Part shown: one piece after another, positions 23,644 to 32,085 of the stretch | Layout of the letters: every line of letters starts with the position of its first letter | Numbering within the stretch: position 1 is the stretch's first letter | Made by a program: the position numbers and the translations under genes | DNA from: Nitrospirota bacterium | GTDB lineage: Bacteria > JACPQY01 | Assembly (NCBI GenBank): GCA_016190245.1 | Contig: JACPQY010000078.1 | Span: 1-64,000 of the forward strand | Direction of reading: 5' to 3' | Length of the DNA stretch: 64,000 nt | The notes under the pieces: generated by a model | The model's database searches: none | Told to the model about the DNA's origin: nothing | The model's input: only the letters and a program-made list of their open reading frames with translations

Positions 23644-24795
23644 CTAGAACCAGCGGCGGAGCCAGTTCTTTTCGAAAAGGACCTTCGAAACGTGCCAGCG
23701 CCAACTCGGGGGACGCATTCTCACATCGGGGGCCGGTTCGGCGTAGAAATTCCCCGCCCCGTAGCCCGCTTTCCCATCGCCTGTTTCGATGAAGCACTCG
23801 CCGTGACCGTCGAATGAGGCCGATCGGCCCTTGCCCGTGATCGCGAGGGCGATGTTGCAGGCGACCGCTTCGGCCTGGGTGTGCGCAAAGACTCCGGCCT
23901 TGGGGAGAGGCTTTCCCATCTTGAGCGGGATGCCGGTCACGTCGCCGATGGCGAAAACGCGGTCGAAGCGTGTGGCCATGCTGTTCCGGTCCACGTCCAC
24001 GTACTTGCCCTCGGCGGCAAGTCCCGCTTCGCGGATCACGCGCGGCGCCCGGTGGGGCGGGACGTAGGCGAGAAGATCGAACGGGACCTCGGCGCCGTTC
24101 TTGAACCTGAGTTTTCGGGATGCCGTATCGACTTCGCTCATTTGGTGCTCCGGGTGGTAGGTGATCCCCTTGGCCTCGACCATCTGTCGCACCGCTCTTG
24201 AGATCTCGGGACCGGCCACGCCCATCGGTGCCGGTTCGGCTGCGTAGAGGTCGAGTTGAGTGCGCTCGCGGATCCGGCGCTTCCGGCAGTACGCCTCGAT
24301 CAGCATCGCCGCCTCGTAGGGGGCGGCCGGGCATTTGTACGGTTGGCCGGCCGTGAGGATCACCAGCCGCCCGCCGGTGAAGGAGGCGAGGGCGTCGCGG
24401 AGCGTTGTTGCGCCCGGCAGGGTGTAGAAATTGTGGCCCGCCGCGGTCAGGCCCGGCACAAGCTCCGGCGCGAGCTCGGCGCCGAGGGCCACGATGAGAA
24501 AGTCGCCCGACAGGAGCCGACCGCCCACCGTGGCTGTCCGGCGGGCAGGATCGAGGCTCTCGATCTCGCCCACGACGACTTCGATTCCCTTCCTTCCGAG
24601 GCGGGACAGCGGTCGAGAGATCTTCTCCGGAGTCCGAGCACCCGTCATGAGCCAGAGGAGCGAGGGCGCGAACAGGTAGGAAGATTCGCGGTCCACCACC
24701 ACGACGCGGTTTTCCCTCGGGAGTCGTTTCCGAACTTCGTTCGCGGCCACCAGTCCGCCGACGCCGGCACCGAGGATGAGGACGGTCTGCCCCAC
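23644..24795 (-). CDS. Sulfide:quinone oxidoreductase-like flavoprotein
   Basis: A 383-aa FAD-dependent disulfide-reductase-like protein of the SQR/flavocytochrome c group. LILGAGVGGLVAANEVRKRL is the FAD-binding motif. The cysteine in GQPYKCPAAPYEAAML matches the conserved SQR/FCC active-site cysteine; I do not see a clear second one in the usual C-terminal position. FAIGDVTGIPLKMGKPLP is the second FAD motif. GTG 24795 has GAGGGG about 7 nt upstream. It is the third gene of the sulfur operon after the ArsR-rhodanese and DsrE genes. The product is probably sulfur or polysulfide with electrons to quinone (inference). Confidence 0.82.
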   Translation of the reverse strand: MGQTVLILGAGVGGLVAANEVRKRLPRENRVVVVDRESSYLFAPSLLWLMTGARTPEKISRPLSRLGRKGIEVVVGEIESLDPARRTATVGGRLLSGDFLIVALGAELAPELVPGLTAAGHNFYTLPGATTLRDALASFTGGRLVILTAGQPYKCPAAPYEAAMLIEAYCRKRRIRERTQLDLYAAEPAPMGVAGPEISRAVRQMVEAKGITYHPEHQMSEVDTASRKLRFKNGAEVPFDLLAYVPPHRAPRVIREAGLAAEGKYVDVDRNSMATRFDRVFAIGDVTGIPLKMGKPLPKAGVFAHTQAEAVACNIALAITGKGRSASFDGHGECFIETGDGKAGYGAGNFYAEPAPDVRMRPPSWRWHVSKVLFEKNWLRRWF

Positions 24796-24806
24796 GCGCC
24801 GGCCCC

Positions 24807-25157
24807 TCAAAACGTGAAGACCTTGTCGGCATCGAGCGACCACGTGGTCCACTCGTCGAGCGAGCTGCGTCGCGCGCCCTCGACCAGTTCGCTTTCCGAG
24901 ATGCCGCGCGCATCCATGCAGGTGCCGCAGACGCCGATCGATCCGCCGCGCCGCGCGACTGAAGAGAGCATGCTCTGGATATTGTAGTAGCCCTGAGGAA
25001 CCTTTTGCCCGGCCTTGGCGCACGCGGCGGCATCGCCGACAAGAAAGACCTTCACTTCCACCCCTTCGCGTTTCGCCAAGGATCCGGCGAGGCGGAGGCC
25101 GTTGTAGGATCGCTCGGTGCCGTAGGGGGCGTCGTTCAGGGTCATGAGAACCTTCAA
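24807..25157 (-). CDS. DsrE-family sulfur-carrier-like protein
   Basis: A 116-aa protein of the DsrE/DsrF-like family. The central GVCGTCMDARGI holds the two conserved cysteines that in relatives carry sulfane sulfur, and the Rossmann-like N-terminus reads KVLMTLNDAPYG. I chose TTG 25157: GGAGG sits a few nt upstream and the TTGA overlap with the upstream stop indicates coupling. The neighbours are an ArsR-rhodanese regulator and an SQR-like flavoprotein, so it probably accepts or passes persulfide. Confidence 0.85.
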   Translation of the reverse strand: MKVLMTLNDAPYGTERSYNGLRLAGSLAKREGVEVKVFLVGDAAACAKAGQKVPQGYYNIQSMLSSVARRGGSIGVCGTCMDARGISESELVEGARRSSLDEWTTWSLDADKVFTF

Positions 25158-25834
25158 GTGCCCCCTCCTTCCAGCCCGACCGCGACCGGGAGCCCCGCCG
25201 CGCGCCACTCGGGGAACCCGTCTTCGAGGCGCCGGGCCCTGAATCCGCGTTTGCGGAGGGTTTCAACCGCGCGGAGGGCGAGGAGGCAGTAGGGGCCGCG
25301 ACAGTACGCGACGATTTCCTTTCTGCGCGGAAGTCCTGCCAGACGCCGCGCCAGTTCGGAGAGGGGGATGGAGACCGCTCCACGGATGTGCCCTGCAGCA
25401 AACTCGTCCACCGGCCGCACGTCGAGCACAACGACCTCGCCGAGGCGGACGCGGCGGAGCAGGTCGCGTTGCGTGACCGGTTCGAGTGAATCGCGCTCGT
25501 GGAGGTAGGATTGCACGAGGCGGTCCACGTCGGCGATCCTCCTTTGGGCAAGGGCACGAATCGCTCGGGAAAGCTCGTAGATATCGGCGCCGGCCAGACG
25601 GTAGCGGACGTGGAGGCCGTCCCGTCGCGTTTCCACGAGCCGCGCGTCGTGCAGAGCCCGGAGGTGGTGGGAGGTATTGGCGACGGACATGCCCGATTCG
25701 GCCGCCAGGGCCTCCACCGGCCGCTCCCCCTGGGCCAGGAGGTCGATCAATTCGAGGCGGGGCGGGCTGGAGAGGGCCTTGCCGATCCGGGCGCAATGCT
25801 CGTGGACACGTTGGGTCAGGCTGCGATTCGTCAT
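25154..25834 (-). CDS. ArsR-family regulator fused to a rhodanese domain
   Basis: A 226-aa two-domain protein. Residues about 1-95 form an ArsR winged helix (LSSPPRLELIDLLAQGERP, then SVANTSHHLRALHDARLV). Residues about 120-220 form a rhodanese domain with VVLDVRPVDEFAAGHIRGAV and the active-site loop YCRGPYC, which carries the catalytic cysteine. Fusing a persulfide-forming domain to the DNA-binding domain suggests direct sensing of sulfane sulfur. It is the first gene of the operon with DsrE and SQR, and an AT-rich inverted repeat overlaps its promoter, so autorepression is likely. Confidence 0.9.
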   Translation of the reverse strand: MTNRSLTQRVHEHCARIGKALSSPPRLELIDLLAQGERPVEALAAESGMSVANTSHHLRALHDARLVETRRDGLHVRYRLAGADIYELSRAIRALAQRRIADVDRLVQSYLHERDSLEPVTQRDLLRRVRLGEVVVLDVRPVDEFAAGHIRGAVSIPLSELARRLAGLPRRKEIVAYCRGPYCLLALRAVETLRKRGFRARRLEDGFPEWRAAGLPVAVGLEGGGT

Positions 25835-25844
25835 GTTTGTCCTG

Positions 25845-25897
25845 TATTCAAGTAATCAAACATCTATTTGAATATCTCAGCGCTGCCAGGTTGTCAA
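25845..25897 (-). promoter_or_regulatory. Promoter and operator of the sulfur operon
   Basis: Minus strand TTGACA (25892-25897), a 17-nt spacer and TATTCA (25869-25874). The -10 lies inside an inverted repeat on the plus strand: TATTCAA (25845-25851) and TTGAATA (25868-25874), 16 nt apart. A second, inner pair TCAAA-N6-TTTGA spans 25856-25871. A repressor bound here would cover the -10. Confidence 0.65.
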
Positions 25898-25960
25898 GCC
25901 CCCGGCGCCGGGGCACGGATTCCCCGACTTGCGTTGGAGGGTCCCTTTCGAGATGGCTTC

Positions 25961-26060
25961 TCCGCCGGCCGGCGGATCGCCATGACGGCTTTCTCTTGTC
26001 ATCGCGAGTCCGCCACAGGCGGAAAGGGGCAGCCTATCCGCCCACTGGCGGATGGCGATC
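25961..26060. repeat. Three tandem TCCGCC/GGCGGA palindromes
   Basis: Three copies of TCCGCC-N3/4-GGCGGA occur in about 90 bp: 25961-25976 (spacer GGCC), 26009-26023 (ACA) and 26037-26052 (CACT). GTCATCGCGAG (about 26000-26008) with GGCGATCTCGCC downstream resembles the long palindrome at 41031-41132. Interval 25898-26092 holds no gene. Confidence 0.6.
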
Positions 26061-26092
26061 TCGCCTCGGGGGATTCCTTCCGCGATGCGCGG

Positions 26093-26959
26093 TCAGCGGG
26101 GAGCGTTCAGTGCTCGCAGGAGTACGCGCCTCATCACTCCCAGGGGGGGCGGACGGCGCGTCCAGATGCGGTAGGACCGTGCGGCCTGGTGGAGGAACAT
26201 GGCCCAGCCGCCGAGCGTGGCGCGCCCGGCGCGGCGCGCGGCGCGCAGGAAAGGTGTCTCGAAAGGGCGGTAGACGATGTCCGTGACAAGGGCGCGGGGA
26301 GGGAGGAGATCGAAGGGGAAGGGGAGGCGCGACCGTCCGTCCAGTCCCACGGAGGTCGTCTGCACAACCAGATCGGACTCGTGTGCGTATCGGCCGAGGT
26401 GCTCCGCGACCAGGGCATCGCTCTCCCACGCCGTGTCGGGATGGGCTGCGCGGAGTCTCCGCACGAGGCGGTGAGCGCGCGAGGGTGTCCGATTGAGGAC
26501 CACGCTTCGGCCCGCCCCCGCTTGAGCGAGGGCATGGGCGATCCCCAGAGCCGCGCCGCCCGCCCCAAGGATCAAGATCGTCCGCCCGCGCGGATCCCAT
26601 CGTGACTCCGCGCGCAAGGCGTCCACAAAGCCCGCGCCGTCCGTGTTGTGGCCCTCGAGACCGGCGCGACTGACGCGCAGGCAGTTCGCCGCTCGCGTCA
26701 CCTCCACGTCCCTCGATGCGCGCGCGAGAAGGGGGACGACGGTCTCTTTGTGGGGGACGGTCACGTTCAGCCCCACCGCCCCCGTGGACGGCAGGATCCG
26801 CAGGAAGGGGCGCACCAGCCTCTGCGGGAGGTCGATCTTGAGGTAGATCCACGGGATCGTGTCATGGCGAAAGGCGGTGTTTTGAATCAGGGGCGAGAGC
26901 GAATGCGCCACGGGATGGCCGACGAGCCACACCGTGCCGCGTACCGGCCGCTCAGGCAT
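26093..26959 (-). CDS. aroE: Shikimate dehydrogenase
   Basis: A 288-aa NADP-dependent enzyme reducing 3-dehydroshikimate in aromatic amino acid synthesis. The substrate-binding start is GHPVAHSLSPLIQN, the catalytic lysine is in NVTVPHKE, and the aspartate partner in NTDGAGF. The nucleotide site is LGAGGAALGIAHAL and NRTPSRA has the arginine typical of NADP preference. The C-terminal GWAMFLHQAARSY helix is also diagnostic. Its start overlaps the ribF stop by 8 bp, so the two are coupled. Confidence 0.95.
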   Translation of the reverse strand: MPERPVRGTVWLVGHPVAHSLSPLIQNTAFRHDTIPWIYLKIDLPQRLVRPFLRILPSTGAVGLNVTVPHKETVVPLLARASRDVEVTRAANCLRVSRAGLEGHNTDGAGFVDALRAESRWDPRGRTILILGAGGAALGIAHALAQAGAGRSVVLNRTPSRAHRLVRRLRAAHPDTAWESDALVAEHLGRYAHESDLVVQTTSVGLDGRSRLPFPFDLLPPRALVTDIVYRPFETPFLRAARRAGRATLGGWAMFLHQAARSYRIWTRRPPPLGVMRRVLLRALNAPR

Positions 26960-27905
26960 AGCGCGGAAACACTCTTCGGGCCGATCGGATGTCGCGTTGG
27001 ATCTGCGCCGACAGGGCCTTCAGCGAAGGGAATTTCTTTTCTCCTCGGAGGCGCTCCAGAAATTCCACTCGGAGCCGTCTCCCTCGCAGCAAGCGTTTCC
27101 AGCCGAGGATGTGCACCTCGATGCGGCGCGACCGCCCCCCCACCGTCGGGTTTGTCCCGATGTTCATCACGCCCGGCCGGCGTCGTCCGGCGGCGCCCGT
27201 GGCGTTCGGAAAGATGGCCCACACGGCATACACGCCGTCCGCCGGAACCACGTACTCGTCCACCGAGAGATTCGCGGTCGCGAATCCGATCCGGCGGCCG
27301 AGGCCGCGCCCGGGACGCACGACTCCCTCGAACGTGTAAGGGCGCCCCAGCAGGCTGCCGGCCTCGCGCACCTTCCCCTCAAGCAGAAGACCTCGGACCA
27401 TGGTGCTCTTGACGACATGACGGTGCGTTCGCAGAGGGCTGACCACGTCGAGCCGGAACCCCAACGGTTTGGCCCAGCGGCGAAGCAGGTCGATGTTTCC
27501 GCGTCGGCCACGGCCAAAAAAGAAGTCGTACCCCACAATGACGGCTTGCGCGTGGAGTCCACCGGCAAGGTAGCGATCGACGAATGCGCGCGGGGCGAGG
27601 CTCGCCACCGTACGGCTGAAACGAAGGAGGAAAAGGTGGTCGATCCCTTGCCGTTCGACCTGTCGGACCTTCTCGGCTACGGGAGTGATCCGGGGGAGGC
27701 GGGGCACCCTCCCGAGCACCTCGGCGGGGTGGGGGGTGAACGTCATGACAAGCGAGGGCGCTTTGCACCGTTGCGATTCCCCAATGACGCGCCGGAACAG
27801 CTCCTGGTGGCCGAGGTGGATGCCGTCGAAGTTCCCGATCGTCACGACCGGTCGCCGCCCCGCGAGGGTCCGTCGGACCGAGGCGAGCGAACGGTGAACG
27901 AGCAT
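26952..27905 (-). CDS. ribF: Bifunctional riboflavin kinase/FAD synthetase
   Basis: A 317-aa RibF that phosphorylates riboflavin to FMN and adenylylates FMN to FAD. The N-terminal nucleotidyltransferase domain has GNFDGIHLGHQELFRR; the C-terminal kinase domain has GRGLGRRIGFATANLS, a variant of the PTAN motif (here ATAN), and later the glutamate in SRRIEVHILGW. ATG 27905 is first in frame. The operon with aroE is unusual in function but the 8-bp overlap is clear. It is divergent from lptF, with 92 bp between them. Confidence 0.95.
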   Translation of the reverse strand: MLVHRSLASVRRTLAGRRPVVTIGNFDGIHLGHQELFRRVIGESQRCKAPSLVMTFTPHPAEVLGRVPRLPRITPVAEKVRQVERQGIDHLFLLRFSRTVASLAPRAFVDRYLAGGLHAQAVIVGYDFFFGRGRRGNIDLLRRWAKPLGFRLDVVSPLRTHRHVVKSTMVRGLLLEGKVREAGSLLGRPYTFEGVVRPGRGLGRRIGFATANLSVDEYVVPADGVYAVWAIFPNATGAAGRRRPGVMNIGTNPTVGGRSRRIEVHILGWKRLLRGRRLRVEFLERLRGEKKFPSLKALSAQIQRDIRSARRVFPRYA

Positions 27906-27997
27906 GGGGATAGCAGCACGCGACGTTAGCCCACCGGCTCCACGTATGTCAACGCATCGGGCGGGTGCGCCGGGGGATTTCCGGATAGAATGGGCGC

Positions 27998-29119
27998 GTG
28001 GTCCTTCACGCCTATATCGCGCGCGAGTTCCTTACACCTTCGTTCATCGGCTTCCTTCTGTTCACGAGCGTCTTTCTCTCGGACAAGATCCTGCGCCTCC
28101 TGGATCTCCTCCTTACGCAGGGGGTTCCCTTCCACACGATCGCCAAGCTCTACGTGCTCTCGCTGCCATCTTTCCTGCCGATCACGATTCCCCTCTCGTT
28201 TCTCGTGGGGCTGACGGTGGGATTCGCGCGGTTCTCGGCGGACGGCGAGTACATGGCGATGCGCGTTTCCGGGCGGCCCTATCGTTCCCTGCTGCTCGCT
28301 CCGGCCGTGTTTGCCGTCGCCTTCTACCTCCTCACGCTCTACATCTCGCTTTACGCCCAACCCCAGGCCAGTTCCGCCTTCAAGGACCTGCTGCGCGAAA
28401 CGGCGGAGCGCCAGATCGAAGCGGCGCTCAAGGAGCGCGTTTTCTTCGACGACTTCGAGAATCTGCTCGTCTATGTGCAGAAGGTGTCCAAGGACCGCCG
28501 GACATTCGAAGGCGTCTTCGTGGGGGACCGGGGTGAGGGACGCGACATCACCGTCGTTGCGCGAAGCGGAGTGATGTCGGACCCCACTCAAGAGGCAGGG
28601 GAAGGCGAGCAGGAAGCGCGCAAACTTGTCCTCCTCGACGGCGTCTCGTTGGCGCGCGACAAGGGGGGGGATCGGCTCACGGTCGTGAACTTCGAACGCT
28701 ACGAGCTGCCGCTCAGATACGTGAAGAAGTCGTTCGTCCGCCCGCTCCCCGATCCGCGGGACCTCACCTATCGGGAGCTCCGCAGCGAGATCGAGCGCCG
28801 GGAGGCGGAAGCGGGGGAGTCCAAGGACCTCTTCGCGTATCAGATCGAGTTTCACAGAAAGTGGGCGCTGCCGTTTTCGTGCCTGGTGTTTCTCCTCGTG
28901 GGCCCCGCTCTCGTTTCGGTCCCGCGCGGCTCGGGCGCGCTTCGAGGGTACTGGGTGTGTCTCGCGCTGGCGTTCGTGTACTACCTGCTCTTGACGGCGG
29001 CGACACGCATGGGGGAGCGCGGGCTCATCACGCCGGTGATGGTGGCGTGGGTCCCGAATGCGCTCTTGCTTGCAACGGGAGCCGTGCTGTTCGCGCGGCG
29101 CGAGCGGCAGGGGGTGTAG
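27998..29119 (+). CDS. lptF: LptF-like LPS export permease
   Basis: A 373-aa YjgP/YjgQ-family protein, one of the two transmembrane subunits of the LptB2FG transporter that extracts LPS from the inner membrane. Helices 1-3 come first (from SFIGFLLFTSVFLSDKILRL), then a periplasmic beta-jellyroll domain of about 150 residues, then three C-terminal helices. GTG 27998 lies 6 nt after TAGAAT (27986-27991) and has no Shine-Dalgarno, a leaderless layout. lptG starts 1 nt after its stop. Confidence 0.92.
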   Translation: MVLHAYIAREFLTPSFIGFLLFTSVFLSDKILRLLDLLLTQGVPFHTIAKLYVLSLPSFLPITIPLSFLVGLTVGFARFSADGEYMAMRVSGRPYRSLLLAPAVFAVAFYLLTLYISLYAQPQASSAFKDLLRETAERQIEAALKERVFFDDFENLLVYVQKVSKDRRTFEGVFVGDRGEGRDITVVARSGVMSDPTQEAGEGEQEARKLVLLDGVSLARDKGGDRLTVVNFERYELPLRYVKKSFVRPLPDPRDLTYRELRSEIERREAEAGESKDLFAYQIEFHRKWALPFSCLVFLLVGPALVSVPRGSGALRGYWVCLALAFVYYLLLTAATRMGERGLITPVMVAWVPNALLLATGAVLFARRERQGV

Positions 29120-29120
29120 G

Positions 29121-30278
29121 ATGCAAGGCTCGGGGGACGCGGCGATGACCGAGCGCTCGGCCGGCATGGAACGACTGGCCCGCCGCATCCAGGTCCTCCT
29201 GCGCCCCACCGCCTCGCGCTACATCATCTCGGAATACGGGAAGTACATGCTCCTGACGCTGGCCGGGCTCATGGTGCTGTATGGGATCGTGGAGCTTTTC
29301 GAGATCGGGCGCCTGCTGTATCGCTACCGCGCCGACCTCAAGTACCTCCCGAGCCTCTTCGTGCTCAAGATGCCGCTCATCGCCTACCAGATGATCCCCG
29401 CGGCGGCCCTCATGGGCACTCTCATCGCGACGGGGCTTCTCCTCAAGAACAACGAGCTGATCGTCCTGCGCATCTGCGGCTTCACCTACGCCCGCCTGTT
29501 CTCGATGATCCTGATCCCGTGTACCGGGATGGCGGCCCTCGATTTCTGGATGGGTGACCGAGTGGTACCCCGAGCCGTCGAGGCTCGAAACCGGATCGTC
29601 ATTCAGGAGATTCGAAAGGTCGAGCGGGCGGCCGTCCAGACGGAGAGTGGCACGTGGATTCCGGGCATCAGTTCCATCTTCCGGGCGGACCGCCTCAGCC
29701 AGGAGGAGCAGGTGCTTGACGGCGCACGCGTGTACAAGCTCGACGAGCAGTACCGGCTACGCAGCTACTTCGAGGCCGAGAAGGCACGCTACGGCGCGTC
29801 CGGCTGGACGTTGGAGAAGGGGAGGGCCTTCGATTTCGAGCCGGGACAGGAAGTGCAACCCCGGGCCTTCGAGAGCGAGGAGATCCGGCTTCCCGAGGCG
29901 TTTGCGGACTTCGAGATCTTCCGACAGGATCCGGACGCGATGAGCTTCGGGAATCTGTGGACGCTCACGCGGAAGCTGGCGGCGGAGGGATATGACGCCA
30001 CGGAGTATCAGGTCGCGCTCCACTCGAGGCTCTCGTTCCCGGCGCTGGCGGCGCCGCTTTCACTCCTGGGCTTTGCCCTCGCGCACATGGGCGGGCGTAA
30101 GAAGACGATGGGTGGGAACCTCTTCCTCGCGGTGCTGGCGTCGTTCTTCGCCTGGGTCCTCTTCGGCCTGACCATCATCCTCGGCCGCCATGGACTGCTG
30201 CCGGCCGAGGTCTCCGCGTGGCTCGTTCACCTGCCGCTCGTGTTCGCGGGGCTGGTGCTGCTGACCAGAGAGCTCTAG
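29121..30278 (+). CDS. lptG: LptG-like LPS export permease
   Basis: A 385-aa partner of LptF with the same topology: N-terminal helices with YMLLTLAGLMVLYGIVELFE, a central periplasmic domain, and C-terminal helices including HLPLVFAGLVLL. The pattern AALMGTLIATGLLLKNNELIVLR matches the conserved coupling segment of the family. I chose ATG 29121, 1 nt after the lptF stop and behind GGGGGTG; ATG 29145 and 29166 are alternatives. No lptA, lptB or lptC is in the window. Confidence 0.92.
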   Translation: MQGSGDAAMTERSAGMERLARRIQVLLRPTASRYIISEYGKYMLLTLAGLMVLYGIVELFEIGRLLYRYRADLKYLPSLFVLKMPLIAYQMIPAAALMGTLIATGLLLKNNELIVLRICGFTYARLFSMILIPCTGMAALDFWMGDRVVPRAVEARNRIVIQEIRKVERAAVQTESGTWIPGISSIFRADRLSQEEQVLDGARVYKLDEQYRLRSYFEAEKARYGASGWTLEKGRAFDFEPGQEVQPRAFESEEIRLPEAFADFEIFRQDPDAMSFGNLWTLTRKLAAEGYDATEYQVALHSRLSFPALAAPLSLLGFALAHMGGRKKTMGGNLFLAVLASFFAWVLFGLTIILGRHGLLPAEVSAWLVHLPLVFAGLVLLTREL

Positions 30279-30290
30279 TACCGTCTTGTG

Positions 30291-30306
30291 GGCTGGATAC
30301 CCAGCC
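30291..30306. terminator. Hairpin after lptG
   Basis: GGCTGG-ATAC-CCAGCC lies 12 bp after the lptG stop and upstream of the cupin gene. There is no T-run, so the terminator call is tentative. Confidence 0.3.
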
Positions 30307-30349
30307 AGGAATCATCCTCCAACTACACCAAGTCAAAGGAGGCACGACA

Positions 30350-30763
30350 ATGAACCGATTCAGAGGCTATCTTCTCACGGCCCTCGCGGCTGGATGGGTC
30401 GGGATTCTGATTGGGGCGACCGGGATGAAGGCGGAGGGAGAGCCCAAGCCCAAGGCGACCGAACTCCTCCGAGTGGACCTGGAGGGCGCCGCGGGTATGG
30501 AAGCCATCGTGCAGTCGGTCGAAATGCCGCCCGGCGGCGCGTTGCCGAAGCACTATCACCCCGGCCGCGAGTTCGGCTATCTGCTCGAAGGCGAGGCGAC
30601 CCTGTGGATGGAAAAGCAACCTGAGCGAAGCCTCAAGGCAGGCGACCTCTTCACGATCACGCCGGGCCAAGTGCACACGGCCAAGACGGGGAAGACACCC
30701 GCGAAGGTGCTTGTCTTCCGCGTGCACCCGAAGGGTCAGCCCGTAGCGATCAACGCGGAGTGA
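30350..30763 (+). CDS. Secreted cupin-domain protein
   Basis: A 137-aa single-domain cupin with an N-terminal signal sequence or anchor (LLTALAAGWVGILIG). The metal motif is H-x-H-x4-E in KHYHPGREFGYLLEGEA, and the second motif contains the histidine of TPGQVHTAKTG. The function is not predictable; small periplasmic cupins may bind or modify small molecules. ATG 30350 follows AAAGGAGG (30335-30342), the best Shine-Dalgarno in the window, in contrast to the many leaderless neighbours. It converges on the GH57 gene with 18 bp between stops. Confidence 0.85.
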   Translation: MNRFRGYLLTALAAGWVGILIGATGMKAEGEPKPKATELLRVDLEGAAGMEAIVQSVEMPPGGALPKHYHPGREFGYLLEGEATLWMEKQPERSLKAGDLFTITPGQVHTAKTGKTPAKVLVFRVHPKGQPVAINAE

Positions 30764-30781
30764 CCCCCCCAGCTCCGCAGC

Positions 30782-32080
30782 TCAGGCCTTCCGGCGGGCG
30801 GTTGACCGCGGCCTCGTAATGACCCGCCTCGGTTTCCGCCCGGCGCGTGAAGGGGCTGGGGCCTCAACAGCGGCGGCTCCCTCGGCGGCCACGCCGGCCC
30901 GCGCCTGAAGATCGGAGACGACGTTCATGAAGTTGATGAAGGCGTCGTACGGCGAGGGATAGGGCGTGAAGTGGCGGTGGACCTCGCCGTCGTTCAGGAA
31001 CTTCGTGCTCATGTAGTACAAGTGGTCGGAGGTCTGGAGTCGCCGCCAGTCCCGTGTGAGGTCTGCGTCCTTGCTCTTCAACACCGGCCCTTCGAGGGCG
31101 TAGAGCTTACGTAGGGCTTCTTCCTGGAGGGGATTCCCCATCCACGCGGATAGGTCGCGTTCCTCGTCGGCCCAGGAGGAGTACGTGGGCAGGTCGAGCG
31201 TCGCGACGGGGCGATGGCGCCTCGCCGCCTCGGACGGCGTGAGGAACTCATTTCCCGCTTCCTTCAGGATCTCGCCTGGGAGGGCCGAAAGGAAGTCGAA
31301 AATGCCCGTCTCGGCCGGCTGGTGCTCGCCGAAGGTCTCCATGTCCATGAAGAGATTGACCACGTCCGCCTGGCCGCGCAGCGCGGTGATCCATCCCGCG
31401 AACTTCTCCGCGCTGAGGGGGTGCTCTTCCCAGTCCGTGCGCGAGAAGCGGAATGCGATATCGTCCGAAAGGCGGGCGTTCCGGGTGATCACGCGAGCCC
31501 CGCGCGGACCCGGCGAGGCGAAGACCCGGTCGGGTGTTCGGCCCCCCAGAGCGCTCGGCACGCCTTCGGCGAGCACGGCTGCGTATCCGAGGGCGCGCGC
31601 CTCTCGGGCCACGTCGTTGTTGTAGATCAACTCGGTGTTGCGGAACGCGCGCGGCTCCACGCCGAACGTCCGGCGGATTACCGCGTGGTGGGCGCGGACC
31701 TGCCGGCGGAACTCCGGGCGGGAATACACGAAGGCAAGCGAGTGATAGTAGGTTTCCGCCAACAGCTCCACGCGGCCGGTGCGCACGAGCCGCCGGAAGG
31801 AATCGAGGGTCGTGGGGGCATGGGCGCGCAGCTGCTCGATCAACGTTCCCGAGATGGAAAGGCTCAACTTGAATCCGGGGTGGGTCTCGAGAGCCTTCAG
31901 CAGGAGCGTCGCGACCGGCTCGTAGCACGAGCGGACCACCTTCTCGATGACGCGCGAATTCGTGTCGTCGCCCCCTTCGCCTTCCGCGAAATACGCGTGG
32001 CTCCGGCCGAGGTCGAAGATGCGGTACCGGCGCAGGCGGTACGGCTGGTGCGCTTGGAAGTAGAGGCAGACCGAAGGCAT
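30782..32080 (-). CDS. GH57-family glycoside hydrolase (alpha-amylase/4-alpha-glucanotransferase-like)
   Basis: A 432-aa family-57 glycoside hydrolase. HQPYRLRRYRIF near the N-terminus is a family signature. The catalytic nucleophile glutamate is E150 in AFRNTELIYNND and the acid aspartate D246 in LFMDMETFGEHQ. The C-terminal tail of about 40 residues is Ala/Arg/Pro-rich. ATG 32080 is chosen because the signature begins at MPSVCLYFQAHQPY. It lies 5 nt after the stop of a GT4 glycosyltransferase; such GT4-GH57 pairs are associated with alpha-1,4-glucan synthesis or turnover. Substrate specificity is not resolved. Confidence 0.88.
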   Translation of the reverse strand: MPSVCLYFQAHQPYRLRRYRIFDLGRSHAYFAEGEGGDDTNSRVIEKVVRSCYEPVATLLLKALETHPGFKLSLSISGTLIEQLRAHAPTTLDSFRRLVRTGRVELLAETYYHSLAFVYSRPEFRRQVRAHHAVIRRTFGVEPRAFRNTELIYNNDVAREARALGYAAVLAEGVPSALGGRTPDRVFASPGPRGARVITRNARLSDDIAFRFSRTDWEEHPLSAEKFAGWITALRGQADVVNLFMDMETFGEHQPAETGIFDFLSALPGEILKEAGNEFLTPSEAARRHRPVATLDLPTYSSWADEERDLSAWMGNPLQEEALRKLYALEGPVLKSKDADLTRDWRRLQTSDHLYYMSTKFLNDGEVHRHFTPYPSPYDAFINFMNVVSDLQARAGVAAEGAAAVEAPAPSRAGRKPRRVITRPRSTARRKA

Positions 32081-32085
32081 CGTGT

